The notes below the pieces were generated by a model. It was not told the DNA's origin. It made no database searches and saw only the letters and a program-made list of their open reading frames with translations. From the NCBI RefSeq assembly GCF_004342065.1, contig NZ_SLZU01000022.1, forward strand, positions 1-63,469: DNA of 63,469 nt, in the 5' to 3' direction. Below are positions 56,772 through 63,469 of this stretch, in pieces. Numbering within the stretch: the first letter of the stretch is position 1; each line of letters opens with the position of its first letter. The stretch comes from Primorskyibacter sedentarius. Lineage in GTDB: Bacteria; Pseudomonadota; Alphaproteobacteria; Rhodobacterales; Rhodobacteraceae. The position numbers were made by a program, and so were the translations under genes.

Positions 56772-58244
56772 CTAGCGTGATATCAAGGACGCAGTTTGTT
56801 TCACAAAGCTTTGCACTGGCGGCGTATCTGTGAAAATCACGGCAATCTCTGTCGCGCCAAGCCCAAATTTCTCGGATAAAACGGTGTGCAAGGCATCAGC
56901 GACATCGGGGTGCGTCAGATTCTGAAACTTGATCGCGGTCGCACAGCGCAAGTCACCCAGCGGTGGATTCAGGGATTCCGTCAAGATGCCTGCGACTGCA
57001 AGTCGGCTGTCGTCCGTACGAACCAGCGCAGGAGATCCACTGTCGATCCCACACGAAAAATTGCGTTTTCCTTGCAAGTCTGGCGCAGCTTCCAACAGAA
57101 ATTCATGCGCGGCACAATCAGGGCACTCCTCGGCCATGACAAAGTGGTTATATCGTCTAACCCCATGGGCCAGCTCTTTGATCAGGCGACCTGCCGCAGT
57201 CGTGACTTGCCCGCCGCCAAATCCCGATGACACAAATGCCACGTCGTCAAAGTCAGCTTCTTTGAGTGATATGATCGGGGCTGTTACCCTCTGTGTGGAT
57301 AGCAGTGACGCTATACTTGCAGCGGATTGAAAGGGGTCTTCCAGCTCGATCACAGCCAGATCAAAGCTTGCAATCGGCTGTATCGCTCGGCCCTTTCGTG
57401 TCAGACTGGTCTGATCTCTATTGTTTGGGCCGTTCATGATCAGCGTTTGTTTCGGATCGAAACCAACGCCATTCGTGATGGTCAGAACATGGTTTGCGGT
57501 CAAGACAAATCGGTTGTGAATCAGCACGCCGCTGCCGCGCAGAGCGCCTTCAACTGAAATTGCCACGGTCTGAAACAGACAATCGAACTGGCAAACTGAT
57601 CCGATATCGCTGGAAACCGAAAAGGCATGCGGAGGTGACAACCCGTCATTGAAAGTCAGAGTGGTGAGGTTTCGGACGTCGGTATCAAACCCTGGGAGAA
57701 TAGGATTTTTGACATGCAGGAGTATGGAATCGCCATCAATCTCCATTGGAACCGCCAAAGGCTGGCCGTCGATATCTTCTATCATCCAGCCAGACAGCGA
57801 TATTTGTGTGCTGGTTGGCAGGTTCAGGGCGTCGCGCAGATATTCGGGTTGCAGGTTTGGTGCATCCGGGCGGTAAGTAATGCTGCTGGGCAGATAACCC
57901 AGGCCACTCAGTGATTGTATCGCCGCATTGTATTTTTCAGTGAACCCTTCTGGATCGCTCCGTTGGTCTTTCAGCGCTCTCGTCAGGCCTGTTGGGCCGG
58001 GGTCTGCGTTCGGAAAAAGAGCCGCCTTGGGAATGTATAATGGCAGTTCCATATCCTGCTCGAACCGGGCAGTTTGGGTCTGATGATTATAGCCCTGAAA
58101 AACCGGTGTTTTGTCCAGCTCCAATGATTGTTGCGCATAGTCCTGAATCTGGGCAATTGCCACGTCCGAGAGTTGTGTTTGCGCAAAGCCGGCGCTCGCC
58201 CAAAGCGCGGCGACAGCCGCCGTGATCTTGATGTTCAGAGTCAT
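56772..58244 (-). CDS. Secreted trypsin-like serine protease
   Basis: A 490-residue protein with a Sec signal peptide (MTLNIKITAAVAALWASAGFA). The N-terminal region (about 25-215) is unlike known protease pro-regions. The C-terminal S1-type protease domain has His252 (SGVLIHNRFVLTANHVLTI), Asp295 (IASFDLAVIELEDP) and Ser402 (SCGIDSGSPALV). Cys pairs (CQFDC, CPDC) suggest disulfides in the periplasm or outside. The gene follows the PAP2-subtilase fusion gene after 4 bases, so both proteases come from one transcript. Confidence 0.85.
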   Translation of the reverse strand: MTLNIKITAAVAALWASAGFAQTQLSDVAIAQIQDYAQQSLELDKTPVFQGYNHQTQTARFEQDMELPLYIPKAALFPNADPGPTGLTRALKDQRSDPEGFTEKYNAAIQSLSGLGYLPSSITYRPDAPNLQPEYLRDALNLPTSTQISLSGWMIEDIDGQPLAVPMEIDGDSILLHVKNPILPGFDTDVRNLTTLTFNDGLSPPHAFSVSSDIGSVCQFDCLFQTVAISVEGALRGSGVLIHNRFVLTANHVLTITNGVGFDPKQTLIMNGPNNRDQTSLTRKGRAIQPIASFDLAVIELEDPFQSAASIASLLSTQRVTAPIISLKEADFDDVAFVSSGFGGGQVTTAAGRLIKELAHGVRRYNHFVMAEECPDCAAHEFLLEAAPDLQGKRNFSCGIDSGSPALVRTDDSRLAVAGILTESLNPPLGDLRCATAIKFQNLTHPDVADALHTVLSEKFGLGATEIAVIFTDTPPVQSFVKQTASLISR

Positions 58245-58248
58245 TTCA

Positions 58249-60945
58249 TCACCCCTTCAACCTTAAACTGCCGGCGCCAACTTCTGATTTGCTGCCGAGG
58301 GCTTGGCGATAGTTTTCCTCGGTCAGGAGGCGTCGTGCCTCCACACCCCAATTATCCGGCAGGATCGCGGGGGCGATCCGCCCGATTGCGCCAGTGACAA
58401 TTGCGGCAGCGGCGGAGGTGCCGCCAAAGCCCTCGGCCTGTCCGGCCAGCGAGTAGTTCAGATCCGGATCGGACGAAAATCCTGCGTGGCCTTTCAAGTC
58501 CAGCGTGGGGATGGCCGCGCCACCCTTGTCCTCGACAAAGGTCGGGTTCAGACAAGGCGGTTGTGGCGCGTGATCGGCAGCACTTGGGGCAATTAGGGCC
58601 AGACCGGCCCCATATTGGCTATAGCGCGCGCGACGCAACATATCGCTGTCTTCTTCCTTGACCCCGGCACCGACATCCTTGACCCCGGCATCGACAACCT
58701 TGACCCCGGCACCGACAACGATAATTCCCGTTCCCGCAAATGGATCCTCTGGATCTGTAGAGCCCCAGGTCATCAGATCGACCAGGCCAGGCAAGACGTT
58801 CCCCATAAGTGTCAGCATCTCTTGATGTTTTTCGGCGATATCTGCGCTTGTTTCGGCCTCGTTCTCTTTGAGAGCGATGTCATAGCCGAGCGCTTCAAGT
58901 AGCATGAATACGGCGAAAACCTGATTCAACGGGTTGGCCAACTGGCGCTTTGTACGGGCATAATCCTCTGGGTTGCCGGGATAAGACAGGCCAGGCTTGC
59001 CCATGTTTCCGGCGGGTATCACAATCGGCATCCCATCCGACAATATCATGAGCGACATGATGAATGGATCGCAGGGCGCTTTTTCCAGTGACAGATAGGC
59101 TGATCTCAGGCGCGCAAAGGAGACGTTCTCCAGAGGGCCTGATTCTTGCTGTGCCGGTTGCTCTGCTTGCGGCATTGATGCCGACGTTTCAGTCCCCAAT
59201 AGGCCAAGGTCATTGGCGATTCTATTGAGATCCGCCTCGTTCAGGAATGCTTCGTCGGGGTCAGGGGCCTGAAACGGCGGGCCAATCAGGATGGCTTCCA
59301 TCCACGACTCTACAAGCGTGTTCTGGACGGTCATATTGTACATGAGATTGGCCAGTGTCAGGCGGTTTTCATGACTATCCGCGAGCAGAGTTGAAATTCT
59401 GGCAAGCACCAATCCATGGTTCTGTGAAATCCCTTGAAACGGCACCTCGGGCACTGGCCGCCCGACCATGATCCCGGCCATAGCTGTCCCATGCGCGGTG
59501 CCAAAAGATCCAAAGGCAAAAGTGTCGTTGGCGGGCACCGGGTGGTCGAGGTTGTATCGCTGGTTGGCTGGTGCCAACAGGGACGGCCCTGAACTCGCTG
59601 AACCGTCATTGGCGGGAGGCGACTTGACCAATGCAGGATGCAGGACATCGACTGCCGTGTCGACGAGACCCAAGACACGATTTTTTCCAAGCGTGAGGGC
59701 TTTTCCAATATTTCCCGAAAGCCCGGTATCCTCTTGATACCAAGGCACGCCCACAGGGGGCGACTTTGAACCCGTATTCGGATCGGCGGCACCCAACCGG
59801 TATTTGCAATCAGCCGAAGGATCGCGGTGATAGGAGGCAACCGCATCGGCGAACAGATCATAAAAGAGCACCCGGAGAACAGGCAGGACAGCGCGGGCAA
59901 TGTCTTCGCTGATGGCGCTGTCAGACGGATAGTGCAGGCCGGCGAACTCGCGGTTTTCTGCGATCCGGTCTGCTGTCTCCATCAACCCAATCACGACTTC
60001 GCCCTGATCACCGAGCACATCCATCAACCCAAAGGCAACAAGATATGCCTGAAGCGCATGGCCGGATGGATAGCTGTCGTGGTTAGGAACGGGAATCTGT
60101 GGGACGATGCGATTGTCCAGCAGAAAGGGTCGTGGCCGCTGGTAGCGTTCCTTGAAATGCGCCACGATAAAATGACCGGCCGTTTCCATCATGCTCGCCA
60201 CCCGGGCCAGGTTGATGTCAACACCGGCCTCATTGGCGAAGAGATCGAAGAAAGGGGACAGGATATCGTCGACCTGTTCCTCGACCTCTATCATGCGCAA
60301 TTCGTCGGCCGGTGTCGGGTTGGCTCTGTCGGCAGCAAATCCCAACAGAACGTCCAGATCAGCGCGCAGCACGTCGCCTTCGGGGTATCGATCTGGCAGG
60401 AGCGATTTGTTTTCCTTGATGGACTTTGTGTCCAGCGCGCCCAGAATGGCATGGAAATTCTGGTGCAGGCGAGCGACATATTTTGCCTCTTCCACAGCAA
60501 AAACATTGGCATCGAAACGCCCGGACGTTTCGACTTCTCCCAATTTCGTTTTGGCTTTGGTTTTTGTCTTTGTTTTGGTTTTGGTTTTTGTCTTAGTTTT
60601 CGTTTTTGTCTTTGTGTTGGACAGCAAGCGATCTGAACCATCATCTGCGACGAACAGGTCTTTTGGAAATTGATAGGGATCCGGTTTTGGGTCTATATAA
60701 ATCTGACCCAGATCCGTCCGTGACCGGACGAGGGGGTCACAGTTTTCCAGCAGCCCGTTTTCGCAATGCAAGCGCTTGTTTAGGATGGGAAAGATCATTG
60801 TGCTCTTGCTGGTGACGAACTCGACTGTATTTCTTATCAGCGTCATCAATTCAAGTCGGGGTGTCTGTGCGACGCCCGGCATCGGATATGAAACAAGACA
60901 ACTGGCCGATGCCGAAATCAAAAAGCTGCGACGACTAAGTTTCAT
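58249..60945 (-). CDS. PAP2/haloperoxidase-type domain fused to subtilisin-type protease
   Basis: An 898-residue protein with a twin-arginine signal (MKLSRRSFLISASASCLVSY). Residues 111-134 are a Thr-Lys dipeptide repeat linker. At about 150-370 is a PAP2/vanadium-haloperoxidase domain with the three phosphate/vanadate motifs: K265-x6-RP (KERYQRPRP), PSGH at 293-296, and R332-x5-H338-x3-D342. At about 420-870 is a subtilase (S8) domain: Asp429 (LGLVDTAVDV), His485 (HGTAMAGIMVG), oxyanion Asn647 (IPAGNMG) and Ser844 (GFGGTSAAAA), with a long insert at 500-640 and a 7-residue tandem repeat at 743-763. Both active sites look complete. I know no described protein with this fusion. AGGGAG precedes the ATG. 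Confidence 0.85.
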   Translation of the reverse strand: MKLSRRSFLISASASCLVSYPMPGVAQTPRLELMTLIRNTVEFVTSKSTMIFPILNKRLHCENGLLENCDPLVRSRTDLGQIYIDPKPDPYQFPKDLFVADDGSDRLLSNTKTKTKTKTKTKTKTKTKTKAKTKLGEVETSGRFDANVFAVEEAKYVARLHQNFHAILGALDTKSIKENKSLLPDRYPEGDVLRADLDVLLGFAADRANPTPADELRMIEVEEQVDDILSPFFDLFANEAGVDINLARVASMMETAGHFIVAHFKERYQRPRPFLLDNRIVPQIPVPNHDSYPSGHALQAYLVAFGLMDVLGDQGEVVIGLMETADRIAENREFAGLHYPSDSAISEDIARAVLPVLRVLFYDLFADAVASYHRDPSADCKYRLGAADPNTGSKSPPVGVPWYQEDTGLSGNIGKALTLGKNRVLGLVDTAVDVLHPALVKSPPANDGSASSGPSLLAPANQRYNLDHPVPANDTFAFGSFGTAHGTAMAGIMVGRPVPEVPFQGISQNHGLVLARISTLLADSHENRLTLANLMYNMTVQNTLVESWMEAILIGPPFQAPDPDEAFLNEADLNRIANDLGLLGTETSASMPQAEQPAQQESGPLENVSFARLRSAYLSLEKAPCDPFIMSLMILSDGMPIVIPAGNMGKPGLSYPGNPEDYARTKRQLANPLNQVFAVFMLLEALGYDIALKENEAETSADIAEKHQEMLTLMGNVLPGLVDLMTWGSTDPEDPFAGTGIIVVGAGVKVVDAGVKDVGAGVKEEDSDMLRRARYSQYGAGLALIAPSAADHAPQPPCLNPTFVEDKGGAAIPTLDLKGHAGFSSDPDLNYSLAGQAEGFGGTSAAAAIVTGAIGRIAPAILPDNWGVEARRLLTEENYRQALGSKSEVGAGSLRLKG
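58656..58718 (-). repeat. Three 21-bp tandem repeats inside the subtilase domain
   Basis: Three in-frame 21-base units (58656-58676, 58677-58697, 58698-58718) differ at only a few positions and encode three copies of a VxAGVK-type heptad. They sit just before the catalytic-Ser lobe. Unit number could change without a frameshift. Confidence 0.9.
60544..60615 (-). repeat. Thr-Lys dipeptide repeat (12 units)
   Basis: Twelve 6-base units encode (Thr/Ala-Lys)12 between the signal-proximal part and the PAP2 domain. The Thr codons vary (ACA, ACC, ACG, ACT), so it is an old repeat under protein-level selection rather than a fresh microsatellite. It would make a highly basic, flexible linker. Confidence 0.9.
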
Positions 60946-60957
60946 GGAAAGCTCCCT

Positions 60958-62655
60958 TTAAATTTCTCCGTGTTTCTTTAGAATTTTGACAATGTGTTCT
61001 CGGCTGATTTCCGAGGGCAGGGGGTAGTCGTCCCCAAACATCGCCACTGTTGCAAAATCAGGATCCAGTTTGCGCATCCGGTTCATCAAAGACTGCGCCT
61101 CGTCGAAGGCACCTGTTTCCAAAAGGCTCGGCACGATGTGACGAATGACGGGCAGAAAATTCGGACGACTGCGTAGAACGGCAGAGGCGACCTCATTGGC
61201 GCGGTCAAAATTGCCCATGAGGCTTGCCAACATCACTTCGGTTCCGGCCAGATACTCGCGCATGGGGCTGTATCTTCCCATACGAATGGCCAGTTCACCG
61301 AAACGATTTGCGGCCACGAGATTGCCATCGTAAAGTTCGATCATCGCGCGCACATCAGCTGTGAAATGTGACGACGGAGCGATCTCAAGCGCAAGATCGC
61401 TGAGTTCCCGAGCCTGCCGGTAATCCCGTTTTACGAAAGCGTGGAAATGGGCCGCGATGTTCAACGCCGAAAGATCATAGGGATCCATATCCAAGGCTTG
61501 GATCACCAGAGTTTCCGCGTCTCCTGTTGCCTGTCGTCGATCCCGGTCGTCGACCAGCCGCTCGCCGTTTTCCAGCATTCGACCAAAGGCGCGCCAGCCG
61601 AGGACGGCCGCCGTTGGGCGCGTTTCTGCGGCAGTTTTCAGATAAGCAGTTGCCTGACCAACGTCATCGGGGCGCATCGTGAACAGTTTCACCACCGCAC
61701 CATAAAGGGACCCGTCTTCCGAGTCAGACTGACGGGTCGCGACAAGTCGGCTCACCGTGCTTTCGATAATCGCACCAACCCTTTGCGCAAACTCAAGAAC
61801 CTCGTCCCGCTTTTCTCCCAGTTCTGCGCCTGCCGGGAAGTTGGCCGAATGGCTGAGCCGACAGGTCCCATCGACAAACCCGCCTATGAAAATCTCGACG
61901 TGCTCTCCGATTTCGGACACGCTGACCTGTAGCTCCATATCGGTGTCAACGCACAGATTACCGGCGCGCAGGTCATGGAACTGCACAAAGGAGTTCCAGA
62001 AAAAAACATCACGTAAATGATTGGAAACCCAATCTGAAATAACACCCGCCCGATGACTAATTGAATGAAGCCCGGTGTTTCGTAGTGCAACGACCGGTCG
62101 TGGCTTCATCAAGAAGGGCGCCATTGGCTCGGCAAGGCTTTGGGTTTCACTCAACGCATAATAATTCGCGCGTTCAACCTGCAGCCAATCTTCGAAATCC
62201 TCCGTGCCAAAGCCAGCGTCATCAAAGAATTCCGCCTGCCCATTTGGGGTGGAGTTTGTCCCATTTTCCGTTCTGACCAGCCAAACCGTTGTCTTGTCGG
62301 CGACCAAGTAGTCTGCATATTCACCCAGTCTTCGCCGGGTCTGAAGCAAGAGTTGTCGCAAATTCTGGCCGGGATCGCATTTTTCTTCGTCCCAAAGTAG
62401 AAACTGCAATGCCGCGCGCGACTTTCGCATTCCAGGTGACGTCAGGAGGATGGCAAGCAACCGCTTGCTCATAACGCTGCCTATGGCAATTTCGGTCTGA
62501 TCTTCTATCCAAACTCGAAATGAACCGGCCAACGATATATAAATTTTATTGTTAAAATTAGGGCCCATTTTGCAATTTTGCGCTTTAGGGAGTGAAAAAC
62601 AAGCAAAATGCAACTTCTCTTTAAGTGCAATGTCTGCGTGGGAGTGGGCTTTCAT
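60958..62655 (-). CDS. SARP-like winged-helix regulator with TPR domain
   Basis: A 565-residue protein. The N-terminal part has the SARP/OmpR-like DNA-binding pattern: YISLAGSFRVWIED, SKRLLAILLTSPGMRKSRAALQFLLW, then NLRQLLLQTRRRLGE. A middle domain of about 250 residues is unassigned. A C-terminal TPR array (about 340-540) is seen as repeated A-L-x-x-x-P patterns (ALDMDPYDLSALNIAAHFHAF; ALEIAPSSHFTADVRAMIEL). The ATG at 62655 overlaps the upstream stop (ATGA). It is second in the operon and most likely controls it. No sensor or receiver domain is visible. Confidence 0.75.
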   Translation of the reverse strand: MKAHSHADIALKEKLHFACFSLPKAQNCKMGPNFNNKIYISLAGSFRVWIEDQTEIAIGSVMSKRLLAILLTSPGMRKSRAALQFLLWDEEKCDPGQNLRQLLLQTRRRLGEYADYLVADKTTVWLVRTENGTNSTPNGQAEFFDDAGFGTEDFEDWLQVERANYYALSETQSLAEPMAPFLMKPRPVVALRNTGLHSISHRAGVISDWVSNHLRDVFFWNSFVQFHDLRAGNLCVDTDMELQVSVSEIGEHVEIFIGGFVDGTCRLSHSANFPAGAELGEKRDEVLEFAQRVGAIIESTVSRLVATRQSDSEDGSLYGAVVKLFTMRPDDVGQATAYLKTAAETRPTAAVLGWRAFGRMLENGERLVDDRDRRQATGDAETLVIQALDMDPYDLSALNIAAHFHAFVKRDYRQARELSDLALEIAPSSHFTADVRAMIELYDGNLVAANRFGELAIRMGRYSPMREYLAGTEVMLASLMGNFDRANEVASAVLRSRPNFLPVIRHIVPSLLETGAFDEAQSLMNRMRKLDPDFATVAMFGDDYPLPSEISREHIVKILKKHGEI

Positions 62656-63281
62656 GGCTTGCCTCCAGCCATGAGTATTTCGCCGTTCCACGGTATGTAA
62701 CTCCCTTTTATGATAAGAGAAACAGGAACATTGAAGGGACCTTCCGGCAGCAGATCAAATTGCGCTTCGAGTCGCAGCGGAACCTCATTCTTGAACTCAA
62801 GTTTCACTTCTCCAATCGACGGAGTTATTCGGGCTTCTGGCGCGATTCCGGGGCGGGACGATTGTAGAAGTCTGTATATTTCGATTCCCCGACCCGGCTT
62901 GCGATCAAGCTCACCGACGATCATCCGCCTTTCCGAGTTCCGGGGTTTCAGAGCACTTTCCATATTCCAGATCGGTGCAATCGAAACCAAGGCGTGAAAT
63001 GATCGAACACGGGTCACCAGTGCGAACCGGCTTCGCAACACCCGCGCTTGTGCGACATCGTCGGACAGGCAGATTGAGGATAGTTGCATAGCTACGATTG
63101 ACGACATCAGATGGCCTCTTTTGAGGAATGTCTGAACTGCTAGCGTGAGCGCATCGTGATAGACGCTTTGGTGGGCGCTGGCCCTCGCGATGATTTCTTC
63201 TTTGGTTGAGCCCGTCCGCAATCTGGCGGCGGGACTTGTCAAAGCCTCGGCTAATACGGGGGCCGGAAAACTCTGTGACAA
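62652..63281 (-). CDS. Uncharacterised first gene of the haloperoxidase operon
   Basis: A 209-residue protein of unknown family. The first 120 residues are helical (EEIIARASAHQSVYHDALTL; SRFALVTRVRSFHALVS). The last 90 are beta-rich and contain ARITPSIGEVKLEFKNEVPLR. The start is uncertain. The listed start is a TTG without a ribosome site. The frame is open upstream to about 63360 without another start codon. An internal ATG at 63107 has GAGG 8 bases before it. The IS3 end at 63372 may have removed the true start or promoter. Confidence 0.55.
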   Translation of the reverse strand: MSQSFPAPVLAEALTSPAARLRTGSTKEEIIARASAHQSVYHDALTLAVQTFLKRGHLMSSIVAMQLSSICLSDDVAQARVLRSRFALVTRVRSFHALVSIAPIWNMESALKPRNSERRMIVGELDRKPGRGIEIYRLLQSSRPGIAPEARITPSIGEVKLEFKNEVPLRLEAQFDLLPEGPFNVPVSLIIKGSYIPWNGEILMAGGKP

Positions 63282-63371
63282 AGTATTTTGTGGATAATGA
63301 AGATTTAGGGCGACGGGCTGTTGTGACCTTTGGTGCCAGTCGGAGCTTAATTGGTCAGGTGCTCACTCGGG

Positions 63372-63469
63372 TGGTGACCTGCTCCCCATCGAGTCCGCTA
63401 ATTTAGGTTAGCTCTGTTCAGGTTTTGGTCCTTCTTTGACCGGTTAGCATATTCGGTTGGTGTCATTCC
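63372..63469 (-). mobile_element. IS3-family element, right edge of window
   Basis: The terminal repeat-like TGGTGACCTGCTCCCC starts at 63372, and the transposase C-terminus lies inward of it. This is a different IS3-family element from the one at the left end, because the terminal sequences differ. It continues beyond the window. The exact outer base could shift by a few positions. Confidence 0.75.
63398..63469 (-). CDS. IS3-family transposase, C-terminal end
   Basis: The minus strand encodes the last 23 residues, GMTPTEYANRSKKDQNLNRA followed by NLN and a TAG stop. This is the typical end of IS3-family OrfB proteins (G-x-T-P-x-E-Y). The rest is outside the window. Confidence 0.85.
   Translation of the reverse strand, partial: GMTPTEYANRSKKDQNLNRANLN

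Noticed and set aside
58656-60615. CRISPR-like repeats
   Set aside because: The repeats are in-frame parts of a protein gene, with 6- and 21-base units and no spacers.
63206-63406. A 66-codon plus-strand frame near the right edge
   Set aside because: It overlaps the minus-strand gene start and the IS3 terminal repeat, and has no ribosome site or family resemblance.

Overview
The window looks like the chromosome of a GC-rich marine alphaproteobacterium of the Rhodobacteraceae (Roseobacter type). Evidence: the CtrA/SciP cell-cycle pair, TrmFO, GluQ, a VPLPA-CTERM sorting tail, GTTC-type SOS boxes, an aglEFGAK alpha-glucoside operon, and IS elements common in that family. No tRNA, rRNA or CRISPR array was recognised. 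Genus is not resolved from sequence alone.

Layout. 1-1.9 kb: the end of an IS3-family element that has landed inside an IS91-family transposase gene. 1.9-8.5 kb: an Orn/Lys/Arg decarboxylase, a Tat-exported DsbA-like thioredoxin, and a copper module (copZ diverging from copA-cueR, with a CueR-type operator on each side). 8.6-13.7 kb: a homoprotocatechuate meta-cleavage operon (hpaF-E-D-G-H) with its divergent MarR regulator hpaR. 13.9-16.1 kb: a cytochrome P450 divergent from a LysR regulator, with twin inverted repeats between them. 16.1-30 kb: mainly core genes (mnmA, sciP, ctrA, ligA, recG, a Fe-S scaffold gene, hisI, gluQ, trmFO, an enoyl-CoA hydratase, a thioesterase, rplM, rpsI), plus an apparently SOS-controlled 40-residue membrane protein and a VPLPA-CTERM surface protein. 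30.4-32.2 kb: two AT-richer genes that look like glycan-modifying transferases. 32.2-40 kb: a TetR regulator, ppk2, an alpha/beta hydrolase, a MetA-type acyltransferase, a P-loop protein, two DMT transporters and a FadL-like porin. 40-48.7 kb: the complete alpha-glucoside uptake and breakdown system (glk, aglR, aglE-F-G-A-K) with LacI-type operators.

48.7-63.5 kb is an accessory island bounded on the right by a second IS3-family element. It holds two convergent operons that share a bidirectional terminator. The plus-strand operon encodes a three-segment membrane protein, a DM13-like protein and a small unknown protein whose last codons were replaced by an IS66 insertion; the 8-bp target duplication is intact, so the original gene can be reconstructed. 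The minus-strand operon encodes an unknown protein, a SARP-like TPR regulator, a Tat-signal protein that fuses a PAP2/vanadium-haloperoxidase-type domain to a subtilisin-type protease, a secreted trypsin-like protease, an unknown 169-residue protein and a full-length algal-type vanadium haloperoxidase with Ala in place of the usual vanadate-contacting Ser. I do not recognise this combination of genes as a described system. It is the best candidate for something new in the window.
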